Origin: an uncultured Butyricicoccus sp.
GTDB taxonomy: Bacteria; Bacillota; Clostridia; Oscillospirales; Butyricicoccaceae
DNA length: 42,062 bases
NCBI GenBank assembly: GCA_944384745.1
Contig: CALWUO010000014.1
Location: 1-42,062, forward strand
Reading direction: 5' to 3'
This document shows, piece by piece, positions 24,610-33,539 of this stretch. Under the pieces are notes generated by a model. The model was not told the DNA's origin. It saw nothing but the letters and a program-made list of their open reading frames with translations, and did not search any database. The position numbers and the translations under genes are program-made. How positions within the stretch are numbered: the stretch's first letter is position 1; every line of letters begins with the position of its first letter.

Positions 24610-25800
24610 TTACTTACAAAGTTCGTCACGTTCAACGATAAGAGCTTCACCCATACCGCCACCGATACACATTGTAGCAAGACCGATAGTAGCATCACGC
24701 TTAATCATTTCATAAATCAGAGTTGTGGAGATACGACAACCAGCAGCACCGATTGGGTGACCAAGAGCGATTGCACCACCGTTAACATTAACCTTATCAA
24801 GGTCAAAGCCTAGTTCATTATTTACAGCAGCAGCCTGAGCAGCGAATGCTTCGTTAGACTCGATTAAATCTAGGTCAGCAACAGTTAGACCTGCACGCTT
24901 TAGAGCCTGACGAGTGGACTCGATTGGACCTACACCCATGATAGATGGGTCACAACCAACAGAACCAAATGCACGAATCTTAACCATTGGCTTCAGACCG
25001 TTAGCCTTTACGAAGTCCTCAGAAGCGATAATCATAGCAGCACCAGCATCATTGATACCAGAAGCGTTACCAGCAGTAACAGTACCGCCGTCCTTCTTAA
25101 ATGCAGGACGTAGCTTTGCAAGACCTTCCATAGTGGTCTGTGGCTTTACATATTCATCTGTATCAAAAACAACAGTTGTCTTCTTCTGCTTAACTTCCAT
25201 TGGGACAATTTCGTCCTTAAACTTGCCATCAGCAACAGCCTTAGCAGCCTTCATCTGAGAGTTGTAAGCGATTTCGTCTTGCATCTCACGAGTGATTCCA
25301 TACTTTTCAGCAACGTTTTCAGCAGTGATACCCATGTGATAACCGTTGAAGATATCAAATACACCGTCATGTACCATAAGGTCAATCAGCTTAACATCGC
25401 CCATACGAGCACCCCAACGAACGTTTGGAGCATAATATGGAGCACCAGACATGCTTTCACAACCGCCAACAAGCATTACTTGGTCTTCGCCAGAGCGAAT
25501 AATCTGAGAACCAAGGGAGATAGCACGCATAGAAGATGCACAAACCTTGTTAAGTGTCATAGCTGGGGTAGTGATAGGAAGACCAGCACCAATCAGAATC
25601 TGACGAGCTACGTTCTGACCTACGCCACCTTGCAGAACCTGACCAAACATTACTTCATCAATAACAGTATTGTCAATACCAGCACGCTCGATAGCAGCCT
25701 TAGCAGCAACTGTACCAAGAGTAGCAGCGGACACATCTTTTAAAGTGCCGCCGTAAGAACCGATTGCAGTACGAGCAGCAGAACAGATATAAACGTTCAT
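24610..25800 (-). CDS. thl: Acetyl-CoA C-acetyltransferase (thiolase)
   Basis: A 396-residue biosynthetic thiolase that condenses two acetyl-CoA to acetoacetyl-CoA, the first step of butyrate formation. The acyl-enzyme Cys is C87 in LNKVCASSMRA. The second set of catalytic residues is in ESNEAFAAQ, GGAIALGHPIGAAG and TMCIGGGMGEAL. AAGGAG lies 9-10 bases before the ATG. The gene has clearly more C-ending codons and higher GC than its neighbours, the pattern of very highly expressed genes rather than of transfer. The crotonase gene follows. Confidence 0.97.
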   Translation of the reverse strand: MNVYICSAARTAIGSYGGTLKDVSAATLGTVAAKAAIERAGIDNTVIDEVMFGQVLQGGVGQNVARQILIGAGLPITTPAMTLNKVCASSMRAISLGSQIIRSGEDQVMLVGGCESMSGAPYYAPNVRWGARMGDVKLIDLMVHDGVFDIFNGYHMGITAENVAEKYGITREMQDEIAYNSQMKAAKAVADGKFKDEIVPMEVKQKKTTVVFDTDEYVKPQTTMEGLAKLRPAFKKDGGTVTAGNASGINDAGAAMIIASEDFVKANGLKPMVKIRAFGSVGCDPSIMGVGPIESTRQALKRAGLTVADLDLIESNEAFAAQAAAVNNELGFDLDKVNVNGGAIALGHPIGAAGCRISTTLIYEMIKRDATIGLATMCIGGGMGEALIVERDELCK

Positions 25801-26113
25801 TGGAAAAATCTCCTTTTCTTTGATGGCAAAAATAACGCCGGATAAATTTAGTTTGCAAGGGGGAAAACAGTCAACGACCTTGCTTGTTATTATTTTATCA
25901 AATTAGAATAAAAAAGAAAAGAGGGCAAAACGACAAAAAGTTAAATTTTTCACAAATTCAGAATATTGCATAAAAATAAAAAAGAAAAACTGGCAAAATT
26001 AACAGAAAATTTTTCAAGAATTTGCTTGACAAATCCATTTTTTCTCGTCTTTTTTACCAGTTTTTTATGCTCAAAACATTTATTTTTTCCTAAAAATTGC
26101 GGCAAAACATATA
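25801..26113. other. AT-rich intergenic region upstream of thl and downstream of the ABC operon
   Basis: No gene is seen in 313 bases. A Rex-like inverted repeat, TTGTGAA, AAAT, TTAACTT, lies on the minus strand at 25938-25955, upstream of thl. A long inverted repeat (AAAAACTGGCAAAA at 25985-25998 with its complement near 26052-26065) followed on the minus strand by T-rich sequence may terminate the ABC transporter operon. The thl promoter is not clear; the best -10 is TAAAAT near 25895. Confidence 0.4.
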
Positions 26114-26905
26114 TTAAGAATTATTTTGGGAAAATCTGCTAAGAAATGCTTTTGTACGTTCGTTCTGTGTATGTTCAAAAACTTGTTCTGGTGTGCCTTG
26201 CTCAACAATTACGCCCTTATCCATAAACACTATTTGGTCTGCAACATCATGTGCAAATGACATTTCATGTGTAACTATAACCATAGTTGTATGCTTGTCA
26301 GCAAGGGAACGAATAACCTTTAAAACCTCGCCTGTAAGTTCTGGGTCAAGGGCAGAAGTAGGCTCATCAAAACATAAAATATCAGGTTTCATTGCAAGTG
26401 CTCTTGCAATCGCTACACGCTGTTGTTGACCGCCTGAAAGCTGATGAGGATAATGGCTCATTCTACCAGATAAACTCATTTGTTCTAAAAGTGCCATAGC
26501 CTCAGATTGTATTTTATCATGTATTTCATGCTTATTCTTTTTATAATTAGGCTGTTTTTTAGCCATTAAAAGATTGGCAAGCATTACATTTTCAAGTGCG
26601 GTATACTGTGGAAACAGGTTAAACGACTGGAAAACCATTCCAAAATGCAATCTATTTTTACGGATTTCCTCTTCTGACTGCAAATTAGGGCTTGCAGAGT
26701 CAAAAAGTGGTTTGTCATTTACTATAATTTGCCCCTTATCTGGTGTTTCAAGAAAGTTTAAACAGCGTAAAAGTGTGGTTTTACCAGAACCAGAAGAACC
26801 AATTATAGCAAGTGCTTGACCTTTCTCAAGTGAAAAGCTGATGTCATTTAATACTTTGGTAGTACCAAAGCTTTTATTTATATTTTTTACCTCTAAAATT
26901 GGCAT
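26114..26905 (-). CDS. Polar amino acid ABC transporter, ATP-binding protein
   Basis: A 263-residue ABC ATPase. Walker A is GSSGSGKTT at about 36-44, then the Q-loop [10 protein letters not shown], signature [15 protein letters not shown], Walker [13 protein letters not shown] and the switch His in VTHE. The [13 protein letters not shown] segment is typical of the GlnQ/HisP/ArtP group that drives uptake of polar amino acids. It carries an insertion, about ten residues rich in Lys ([12 protein letters not shown]), in the helical domain. It is the third gene of an SBP-permease-ATPase operon, 15 bases after the permease gene. Confidence 0.95.
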   Translation of the reverse strand: MPILEVKNINKSFGTTKVLNDISFSLEKGQALAIIGSSGSGKTTLLRCLNFLETPDKGQIIVNDKPLFDSASPNLQSEEEIRKNRLHFGMVFQSFNLFPQYTALENVMLANLLMAKKQPNYKKNKHEIHDKIQSEAMALLEQMSLSGRMSHYPHQLSGGQQQRVAIARALAMKPDILCFDEPTSALDPELTGEVLKVIRSLADKHTTMVIVTHEMSFAHDVADQIVFMDKGVIVEQGTPEQVFEHTQNERTKAFLSRFSQNNS

Positions 26906-26920
26906 TTTAAAAAGCCTCCA

Positions 26921-27586
26921 TTAAGTACGGAAATAATCCATTTTCTTTTCAAGCCAGTTAAACAACAATGTGAGAATACCACAGAAAACAAGGAAGAAAA
27001 TAGCAGTTGAGAATAGTGGCCAGATAAGACCTCTATTTGCTATATATTCCTGTGAAACATAGATAATTTCACGGGTTGCAAGAATATTGGCTAATGCGGT
27101 ATCCTTGATAAGTGTCATAAATTCATTGCCCATTGGCGGAATTACACGTTTAATAACCTGTAAAAGCGTAATTCTAAAGAAAATCTGTGATTTAGTCATA
27201 CCAAGAACAAGACCAGCTTCATATTGACCTTTTGGTATTGATTGTATACCACCACGGAATATCTCTGAAAAATAACATGCATAATTTATAATAAATGCTA
27301 CACAAACCGCAACAACTCTTCCGTTAGTTCCAAAAGTTGTCCAAGGGTTTCCAAGCTTTAAAAGTGGAGGAACAAAGAAAATAAATATAATTTGCAGCAT
27401 AAGTGGCGAACCACGAACAATCCATACAAGTGTATTTATAATATAGCGAATAGGGCGAAACTTGCTCATTGAGCCAAATGAAACAAGCAGTCCAAGAGGC
27501 AAAGCACCAAGTAAAGTTACAAAAAATATGGTGCAGTTTATCCCAAAAGCTTCAAGCAGTTTGGAAAATACTACTGATGCACTCAC
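26921..27586 (-). CDS. Polar amino acid ABC transporter, permease
   Basis: A 221-residue membrane protein of the HisM/GlnP family with about five hydrophobic segments. The N-terminal GCNCTIFFVTLLGALPLG-like span, VWIVRGSPLMLQI, the coupling (EAA) loop GLVLGMTKSQIFFRITLLQVIKRVIPPMGNEFM and LIKDTALANI are all family features. Only one permease gene is present, so it should act as a homodimer. A ribosome site, AGGAGAG, lies upstream; the preceding gap contains a stable hairpin. Confidence 0.95.
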   Translation of the reverse strand: MSASVVFSKLLEAFGINCTIFFVTLLGALPLGLLVSFGSMSKFRPIRYIINTLVWIVRGSPLMLQIIFIFFVPPLLKLGNPWTTFGTNGRVVAVCVAFIINYACYFSEIFRGGIQSIPKGQYEAGLVLGMTKSQIFFRITLLQVIKRVIPPMGNEFMTLIKDTALANILATREIIYVSQEYIANRGLIWPLFSTAIFFLVFCGILTLLFNWLEKKMDYFRT

Positions 27587-27616
27587 AAAAATTTCTCTCC
27601 TTTAAACAAAACTGAG

Positions 27617-27644
27617 CGGGGCAACGTAAAAAAACGCTGTCCCG
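27617..27644 (-). promoter_or_regulatory. Intercistronic hairpin between binding-protein and permease genes
   Basis: CGGGACAGCG and CGTTGCCCCG on the minus strand (27635-27644 and 27617-27626) form a 10-bp stem with wobble pairs and an 8-base loop. Such stems protect the 3' end of binding-protein mRNA or attenuate read-through, giving more binding protein than membrane parts. Confidence 0.55.
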
Positions 27645-27661
27645 TTCGATTAAATATATTT

Positions 27662-28453
27662 TTACTTTGCAAGCTGTAAACCATACTGGTCAGCGATAGC
27701 ACTCAGACTTCCATCTTCACGCATTTCATCAATATACTTGTTAACCTCTGTGCATAGGTCACTGCCTTTACGGAAACCAATTCCATATTGTTCGTCCATT
27801 AGGGTAGCAGTTACAACAAGGTCAGCAAAGTCTGTGCCCTCACCAATCATATTTTCAGCCAAAGTGTTATCAAAAATTGCAGCATCAACTGTGCCTGACT
27901 TTAGCTCTAAAAGAGCGTCTGTCTGCTTTGAAACGGTCATAACAGTATCTGCAATATTTTCATCAGAGGTTGCAACACTATAACCAGCAGAACCAGCCTC
28001 AACAGCAACTGTTTTACCTTTTAAAGCTTCAGTGCTTGTATAAACATCTTTATTAGCCGCATTTACAACAAGAACCTGTTTGTTTTCTACATAAGGTTGA
28101 GAAAAATCAACGCTTTCTTTCATATCGTCAGTGATGGTAAAACCATTCCAAATACAGTCGATATTGCCCGCTTCAAGCTCAATAATTTTGTTTTTCCAGT
28201 CGATTAGTACAAATTCAGGTTCAACGCCTAGTTTGTCACACACAGCCTCTGCAAATTCGGTGTCAAAACCTGTCAGTTCACCATTTTCATCTTGGTAGTT
28301 CATAGGCTCATAAACTGTATAACCGATTTTTAAAACGCCATTGTCTTTAATGGTTTGAAGGTCACTATCATTTTTTTGACTACCGCAACCAGTTAGAATG
28401 GCAGAAGCCATAACACCAGTCATCATAAGAGCGAGTAACTTTTTAAATTTCAT
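27662..28453 (-). CDS. Polar amino acid ABC transporter, substrate-binding lipoprotein
   Basis: A 263-residue family 3 solute-binding protein. The lipoprotein signal peptide ends at ILTGC, with lipidated C23. The mature part has GVLKIGYTVYEPMNYQDENG, LTGFDTEFAEAVCDKLG, WKNKIIELEAGNIDCIWNGFTIT and a C-terminal MREDGSLSAIADQYG, the classic pattern for cystine, glutamine, His or Arg binding proteins; the exact ligand is not readable. Start set to ATG 28453 with GAAGGGAT upstream. First gene of the operon behind a good promoter. Confidence 0.95.
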   Translation of the reverse strand: MKFKKLLALMMTGVMASAILTGCGSQKNDSDLQTIKDNGVLKIGYTVYEPMNYQDENGELTGFDTEFAEAVCDKLGVEPEFVLIDWKNKIIELEAGNIDCIWNGFTITDDMKESVDFSQPYVENKQVLVVNAANKDVYTSTEALKGKTVAVEAGSAGYSVATSDENIADTVMTVSKQTDALLELKSGTVDAAIFDNTLAENMIGEGTDFADLVVTATLMDEQYGIGFRKGSDLCTEVNKYIDEMREDGSLSAIADQYGLQLAK

Positions 28454-28489
28454 ATAAAAATCCCTTCTATTTATCAACATTGTGTCAGT

Positions 28490-28518
28490 ATTGTAACACT
28501 TTAATTCGCAAAAGTCAA
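28490..28518 (-). promoter_or_regulatory. Promoter of the amino acid ABC transporter operon
   Basis: Minus strand: TTGACT at 28513-28518, 17-base spacer, TACAAT at 28490-28495. Confidence 0.8.
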
Positions 28519-28569
28519 CAACGCTTTGTAATATTTTTTTAAAAAATTTTTAAGCCTTTGTTAATATCA

Positions 28570-28598
28570 TTGCGAATATTATTTAAAAATGATATACT
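28570..28598 (+). promoter_or_regulatory. Promoter of the YhaN-like gene
   Basis: TTGCGA at 28570-28575, 17-base spacer, TATACT at 28593-28598, back to back with the ABC transporter promoter. Confidence 0.7.
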
Positions 28599-28639
28599 AT
28601 GTTAGATTATAAATTATTATGTTTGGAGTTAAAAGACCA

Positions 28640-30724
28640 ATGAAGATTTTATCTATACAAGGTCATTTCGGTAATATAAACGGACAAAAAATAGATTTTT
28701 CGGATAAGCTATGTTGTAGAGTGTTGCCAAATGGTTGGGGAAAAACAACTCTTTGTGCTTTTATACGTGTTATGCTCTATGGACTTAATACAAGCAGACG
28801 AGATACTGCAAACTCATTATCTGATAAAACTAGATATTATCCACAAGATGGCAAACCAATGAGCGGCAGAATGACAGTTGAATTTGCAGGTAGACCAATA
28901 ACTATTGTAAGAGGTAGTAGTAAAAATGGTTTAATGCAGGATTTCGAGGCATTTTATGAGGATACGGGTGAACCATTTACACAAATAACAGCGAAAAACT
29001 GTGGTGAAGTGTTATTAGGCATGAGTGAAGATGCTTTTCTATCAAGTGCTATGGTTGATGGAATGGATATGACACGCTCTTCTTCTGAGCTTAATGAGTT
29101 ACTTATAAGTTTAGCCCAAACAGGTGACAGCAGTACACGTTGTTCATCTGCTATAAAAACACTTACAAGATGGCGTTTAGACTTAAATTCTGGTAATGGT
29201 CATGGTGAACAGCCAAGACTGGAAAAAGACTATAAAGCCGCACAGCAGCACCTTGATGATATTGCAGATTTGGAAACAAAGATGACAAAACAACGTGAAA
29301 AAGCGGCAGCATTAACAGAAAAAGCTGAAAAACTTCACGCAGAGTATGAAAAAGTATATAAAAATTATGCGGGTAAAGTGGCAGAAGAAGAAGGCTCACT
29401 GGTAGTATTAAAAAAAGATGTTGAAAAACGAATTAAACAACTAAAATCAGGATTGCCTGATGAAATTTTACTTCGAGAAGCTGAAGATGCACTTTATGGT
29501 TATGAAGGTGCAGTTGAGCTTGAGCGTGAGAAACGTAAAAATATGCCTTATGTTGATTCTAAATTTGAAGATGCAGTCAAGGAAGTTGACAAAAGAAGAA
29601 GTAAAGAAGAAGTAAAAAGAAATTATATTGTACGTCCTAGAATACGCTGGTCTGCACTTATTTTGGCTTTGATTTTGGCACTTGTTGCGGCAGGAAGTTC
29701 TTTTTCCAATATAAGTTGGGGCAAATGGACACCTTATATGCCTTATATATTATCAGGTATGGCTTTTATTGCACTGCTTACAAGTTTTATTGGAAGTGTG
29801 CCAAGACTTGATGACCCAGATGAAGATTATGACGAGTCAAAACAGCAACTAAATATGGAACGTAAAAAAACAGTTGGTGCACAGCATATGGCAACATCAG
29901 TTTTACAAGAACAATATGATGTAGTTGTAAGGGCAGCAAGCAAAATCTGGCCAAATGTTAAAACTGTTGAGCAAGCGGGTGAATGGATAAGAGGTGCACG
30001 ACATGATTTACAGCTTTTAAGACAAGAACAAAGCAAACTACAAGATATTTTAGTTGAAATGAAGAAAATGGAAAATTCAAAAAATATTGATTTAGATGCA
30101 CAAAAGCTTGTAGATGATGCAAGAAATAGGGCGGTTGAAGCTCGTCATGCGGCTGAATATGCTCATCAAGAGTTTTCAAGAATGCAGGGAAGAGTGCAAA
30201 CGCTTGGAAATGCTTTAGAGTGGAAAAACACAAGGGATAATATAAAGATTGCAATGGATAATGCTGAACAAAAAATAAACGCATTAAAACTTGCAGAACA
30301 GGTGATAGAAGAACAAAATGCAGTGCTTAGTGCTAGAATTTCACCTAAGATAACCGAACTTGCAGAGCAATATATGGCTTATTTAACAAGTGATAGTTAT
30401 AAAGAAGTGAAGCTTGATTCTTCACTTAGGGCTAGATGTGCGGGCGATGATGGAACTCTGCTTGATGCGTTAAGACTATCATCAGGCACAAGAGACCAAC
30501 TTTATTTTGCACTTAGACTTGCAGTGTGCAAGGTGCTTTCTAAAAGTGAAAGTGTTCCTATTATTTTAGATGACCCATTTGTAACATGGGACAATAAGCG
30601 TTCTGAAAAGGGACTTCGTTTATTGCAATCATTTTCCAATGAAAGACAAGTTATTTTACTTACCAATAGACCAGCAGGCAGACTTGCAATAAATGCACCA
30701 AAAGCATCAGTTAAAAATTTATAA
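28640..30724 (+). CDS. YhaN/SbcC-like AAA ATPase with coiled coils and membrane segment
   Basis: A 694-residue SMC/Rad50-related ATPase. Walker A is LPNGWGKTTL near the start. The C-terminal half has the signature LSSGTRDQLYFALRLAV and Walker B IPIILDDPFVTWD. Between them lie charged coiled-coil stretches (about 190-300 and 400-560) interrupted by two hydrophobic segments (about 335-395), as in Bacillus YhaN, which is longer (over 900 residues). Family knowledge: YhaN works with the YhaO phosphoesterase. Here the only YhaO/SbcD-like gene is 21 kb away at 6085-7185. Start set to ATG 28640 (MKILSIQGHFG), preceded by GGAG at 11 bases; ATG 28619 has no ribosome site. Single gene, convergent with rny. 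Confidence 0.85.
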   Translation: MKILSIQGHFGNINGQKIDFSDKLCCRVLPNGWGKTTLCAFIRVMLYGLNTSRRDTANSLSDKTRYYPQDGKPMSGRMTVEFAGRPITIVRGSSKNGLMQDFEAFYEDTGEPFTQITAKNCGEVLLGMSEDAFLSSAMVDGMDMTRSSSELNELLISLAQTGDSSTRCSSAIKTLTRWRLDLNSGNGHGEQPRLEKDYKAAQQHLDDIADLETKMTKQREKAAALTEKAEKLHAEYEKVYKNYAGKVAEEEGSLVVLKKDVEKRIKQLKSGLPDEILLREAEDALYGYEGAVELEREKRKNMPYVDSKFEDAVKEVDKRRSKEEVKRNYIVRPRIRWSALILALILALVAAGSSFSNISWGKWTPYMPYILSGMAFIALLTSFIGSVPRLDDPDEDYDESKQQLNMERKKTVGAQHMATSVLQEQYDVVVRAASKIWPNVKTVEQAGEWIRGARHDLQLLRQEQSKLQDILVEMKKMENSKNIDLDAQKLVDDARNRAVEARHAAEYAHQEFSRMQGRVQTLGNALEWKNTRDNIKIAMDNAEQKINALKLAEQVIEEQNAVLSARISPKITELAEQYMAYLTSDSYKEVKLDSSLRARCAGDDGTLLDALRLSSGTRDQLYFALRLAVCKVLSKSESVPIILDDPFVTWDNKRSEKGLRLLQSFSNERQVILLTNRPAGRLAINAPKASVKNL

Positions 30725-30732
30725 ACACATTA

Positions 30733-30763
30733 AAAAGCGGGTAGGAAGTTAACTTCCTACCCG
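30733..30763 (-). terminator. Terminator of rny (perfect 26-bp palindrome)
   Basis: CGGGTAGGAAGTT (30738-30750) directly abuts its exact complement (30751-30763). On the minus strand it is followed by CTTTTTAATG, giving a terminator for rny. On the plus strand the tail is TAATTGG, so it may only protect the YhaN-like mRNA end. Confidence 0.8.
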
Positions 30764-30788
30764 TAATTGGTGTTGTCTGATTTTTTTC

Positions 30789-32333
30789 TTATTTTGCGTA
30801 TTCTATGGCACGAGTTTCACGCACCATATTGATTTTAATTTGACCTGGATAGTCTAGCTCTTCTTCAATATGCTTTGCTATATCACGAGCGAGTAAGGTC
30901 ATATTATCATCGTTAACTTCTTCTGGTTTAACAATGATACACAATTCACGACCAGCTTGGATTGCATAAGAACGCTCAACACCAGGGGTGGTGTTTGCGA
31001 TTTCTTCGAGCCTTTCCAGTCGTTTGATGTAATTTTCATAGTTTTCACGTCTTGCCCCTGGGCGAGCTGCTGAAATAGCATCAGCCGCTTGAACAAGGCA
31101 AGCTTCTATAGTAGTAGCTTCTACATCACCATGATGTGCAGCGATTGCATGCACAACAGCTGGAGATTCCTTATATTTTTTTGCAAGGTCTACACCGATA
31201 GTAACATGTGAACCTTCAAATTCTTGATCGACAGCCTTGCCTATATCATGAAGTAAGCCGCCACGTCTTGCAAGGGTAGGGTCAATACCCAGTTCAGATG
31301 CAAGCATACCAGCAATATGAGCAACTTCGATAGAGTGCAGTAGCACATTTTGACCATAGCTTGTACGGTAATGCAAACGACCTAAAAGACGAACCAGCTC
31401 AGGGTGTATGCCATGCAGACCTGTTTCAAAGATTGCACGTTCTCCCTCAGAGCGAATAATTTGGTCAACTTCCTTTTGAGCCTTTTGCACCATTTCATTT
31501 ATGCGAGGTGGGTGAATACGACCATCTAAAATCAGCTTTTCAAGGCTTAGACGGGCAACCTCACGACGCACTGGATCAAAAGAGGACAAAGTGATTGCCT
31601 CTGGAGTATCATCAATAATAAGGTCAACACCGGTCAGATTTTCAAGGGCACGTATATTTCTACCCTCACGACCGATAATTCTGCCTTTCATCTCATCATT
31701 AGGCAGAGGAACAACAGAAACAGTAGACTCGGAAACTTGGTCTGCTGAAAAACGTTGAATAGCGGTTGCGATGAGTTCTCTTGCGGTTGTTTCCGCCTCA
31801 TCTTTTACCTTTTGGTTAATTTCACGCAGTTTAACTGCTGCGTCATGCTTTGCTTCATTTTCGATTGAAGTAACAAGATAATCCTTTGCTTCATCTCTTG
31901 TCAAACCAGACAAACGCTCAAGAGTTGCAATTTGTTCTGCTTTAATTTGTTCGGATTCCTCTTGTGTCTTTTGAACCTGAGCAATTTTGCGGGTAAGTTC
32001 TTCATTTTTTCGCTCCATTGCATCGGTTTTACGTTCAAGATTCTCTTCTTTTTGATGGAGGCGATGTTCGGTTTTTTGAACTTCATTGCGACGTTCTTTA
32101 ATTTCACGGTCTGCTTCAGTTCGAGCCTTTAAAATTTCATCTTTCGCTTCCAATATTGCCTCACGCTTTTTGGTTTCACCCGATTTAATCGCATCGTTTA
32201 TAATACGGGTGGCTTCCTGCTCAGCACTTCCGATAGTTTTTTCGGAAACGTTCTTACGGTAAAGTATACCGACAGCTACGCCAATAATCAAACAGACAAC
32301 ACCAACAATAATCAGCTTGATTATAAGTTCCAT
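30789..32333 (-). CDS. rny: Ribonuclease Y
   Basis: A 514-residue membrane-anchored endoribonuclease that starts mRNA decay in Firmicutes. One N-terminal membrane segment ([20 protein letters not shown]) is followed by a long coiled coil (about 30-190), a KH domain with [15 protein letters not shown], and an HD domain with [17 protein letters not shown] and [16 protein letters not shown], then AAHHGDVE. Length is normal. Start set to ATG 32333 (MELIIK); AGGAGGTG is 14 bases upstream and AAAGG three bases upstream, and an in-frame extension to 32414 would lack a ribosome site and the family N-terminus. Transcribed from a consensus promoter, with a leader of about 110 bases. Confidence 0.97.
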   Translation of the reverse strand: MELIIKLIIVGVVCLIIGVAVGILYRKNVSEKTIGSAEQEATRIINDAIKSGETKKREAILEAKDEILKARTEADREIKERRNEVQKTEHRLHQKEENLERKTDAMERKNEELTRKIAQVQKTQEESEQIKAEQIATLERLSGLTRDEAKDYLVTSIENEAKHDAAVKLREINQKVKDEAETTARELIATAIQRFSADQVSESTVSVVPLPNDEMKGRIIGREGRNIRALENLTGVDLIIDDTPEAITLSSFDPVRREVARLSLEKLILDGRIHPPRINEMVQKAQKEVDQIIRSEGERAIFETGLHGIHPELVRLLGRLHYRTSYGQNVLLHSIEVAHIAGMLASELGIDPTLARRGGLLHDIGKAVDQEFEGSHVTIGVDLAKKYKESPAVVHAIAAHHGDVEATTIEACLVQAADAISAARPGARRENYENYIKRLERLEEIANTTPGVERSYAIQAGRELCIIVKPEEVNDDNMTLLARDIAKHIEEELDYPGQIKINMVRETRAIEYAK

Positions 32334-32450
32334 AAGCCTTTGTGGGGCACCTCCTAAAAGTGTTAAATTTTTCAAGATGCAAAGCGTATAATCCCTATAT
32401 AAAGTATAGTGCAAATAACACTGAACATTACAAAAAGGTATTACATGAAT

Positions 32451-32479
32451 ATTCTAATGCCTTTTGAACGGTATGTCAA
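32451..32479 (-). promoter_or_regulatory. Promoter of rny
   Basis: Minus strand: TTGACA at 32474-32479, 17-base spacer, TAGAAT at 32451-32456. A second possible pair (TTGCAC with TATACG, 18-base spacer) lies within the leader. Confidence 0.8.
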
Positions 32480-32538
32480 GGAAAACACGTTGTTAGGGTA
32501 TTAAAATAGGTCAGAGTGACGAAGGTTGATATATACAC

Positions 32539-32568
32539 TTGTTTAACTGATATATAACGTAGTATAAT
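32539..32568 (+). promoter_or_regulatory. Probable promoter of the pgeF-mnmA group
   Basis: TTGTTT at 32539-32544, 18-base spacer, TATAAT at 32563-32568. It lies 137 bases before pgeF; a second TATACT near 32630 lacks a -35 partner. Confidence 0.5.
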
Positions 32569-32704
32569 AATAAAATAGTGGTATAGTGGAGCAGTCTGAA
32601 TTTCAAAGTTTTATATGATTTTTAAGCTATACTGTGATTTTGTTAAATACATTTATATTTGAGATAGATTAAATTAAAATTTTAATTAAGGAATTTGAAT
32701 ATTT

Positions 32705-33499
32705 ATGAATGATAAAATTATTCGCAAAATAAGCGGAGATATGAAATACTATATCTGTTCTGAATTAAATGTTCGCCATGCATTTACCACTAAAAGTGGA
32801 GGGGTAAGCACTGGAGATTTGGAAAGTTTAAATTTAGGCTTTTCACGTGGCGATAAATACGAAAATGTAATTAAAAATTATCAAATACTTTCAGATACAT
32901 TAAATATACCTTTTGATAGAATAACAATGACTAAGCAAGTTCATAAAAGTGATGTATCAGTTGTAACTGAGGAATATGTGGGTTCTGGTATTAATAAACC
33001 TATTGTGTGGCAATCTGATGCACTTATTACCAATCTTAAAAATACACCTCTTGCAGGGTTTTATGCTGATTGTGTGGTATCGCTTTTGTATGACCCAGTG
33101 AGTGAAAGTTGTGGGGTATGTCATAGCGGTTGGCGAGGCACTGCACAGGAAATTTTACCAAAAACAGTAGAAAAAATGCAACAATGTTTTAATTCAAAAC
33201 CAGAGGATATAATATGTGTTATAGGGCCATCTATTGGCGTGTGTTGTTTTGAAACAGATGCAGACGTGCCTGAAGCTATGGAAAAACAAATGGGCGAAAA
33301 AGTGCGTCCTTTTATACATGAAAAAGGTCAAAAATTTCATGTTGATTTACAAGGGGTAAATCAGATGTTGCTTGAAAATGCAGGATTAAATAAAATTATA
33401 AACAGTGATATTTGCACATACTGCCACAGTGACGAGTTTTGGTCACACAGGGTTACAAATGGTAAAAGAGGAGTTCAAGCGGGTATCATTTGTCTTTAA
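32705..33499 (+). CDS. pgeF: PgeF/YfiH family multicopper-oxidase-like protein (peptidoglycan editing factor)
   Basis: A 264-residue protein of the DUF152/Cu-oxidase_4 family, once called laccase domain protein. E. coli PgeF (YfiH) removes wrongly incorporated L-Ser containing muropeptide precursors; other members are purine nucleosidases. Zn ligands are visible: His in TKQVHKSDV, Cys in GFYADCVVSLLYDP and His in CHSGWRGTAQEI. GPSIGVCCFE and the C-terminal CTYCHSDEFWSHR are also conserved. AAGGA lies upstream at a rather long distance. It heads a run of plus-strand genes. Confidence 0.9.
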   Translation: MNDKIIRKISGDMKYYICSELNVRHAFTTKSGGVSTGDLESLNLGFSRGDKYENVIKNYQILSDTLNIPFDRITMTKQVHKSDVSVVTEEYVGSGINKPIVWQSDALITNLKNTPLAGFYADCVVSLLYDPVSESCGVCHSGWRGTAQEILPKTVEKMQQCFNSKPEDIICVIGPSIGVCCFETDADVPEAMEKQMGEKVRPFIHEKGQKFHVDLQGVNQMLLENAGLNKIINSDICTYCHSDEFWSHRVTNGKRGVQAGIICL

Positions 33500-33539
33500 A
33501 ATTTACTTTGATAACTAAATATAGAGAGGTTATAATATA

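Noticed and set aside
25279..25743. Long open frame antisense to thl (154 codons)
   Set aside because: It lies opposite a perfectly conserved thiolase with biased codons, has no ribosome site and no recognisable domain. High codon bias creates such antisense frames.
32334..32414. N-terminal extension of RNase Y to 32414
   Set aside because: The extra residues do not match RNase Y, whose N-terminus is the membrane anchor, and they read through the ribosome site of the ATG at 32333.
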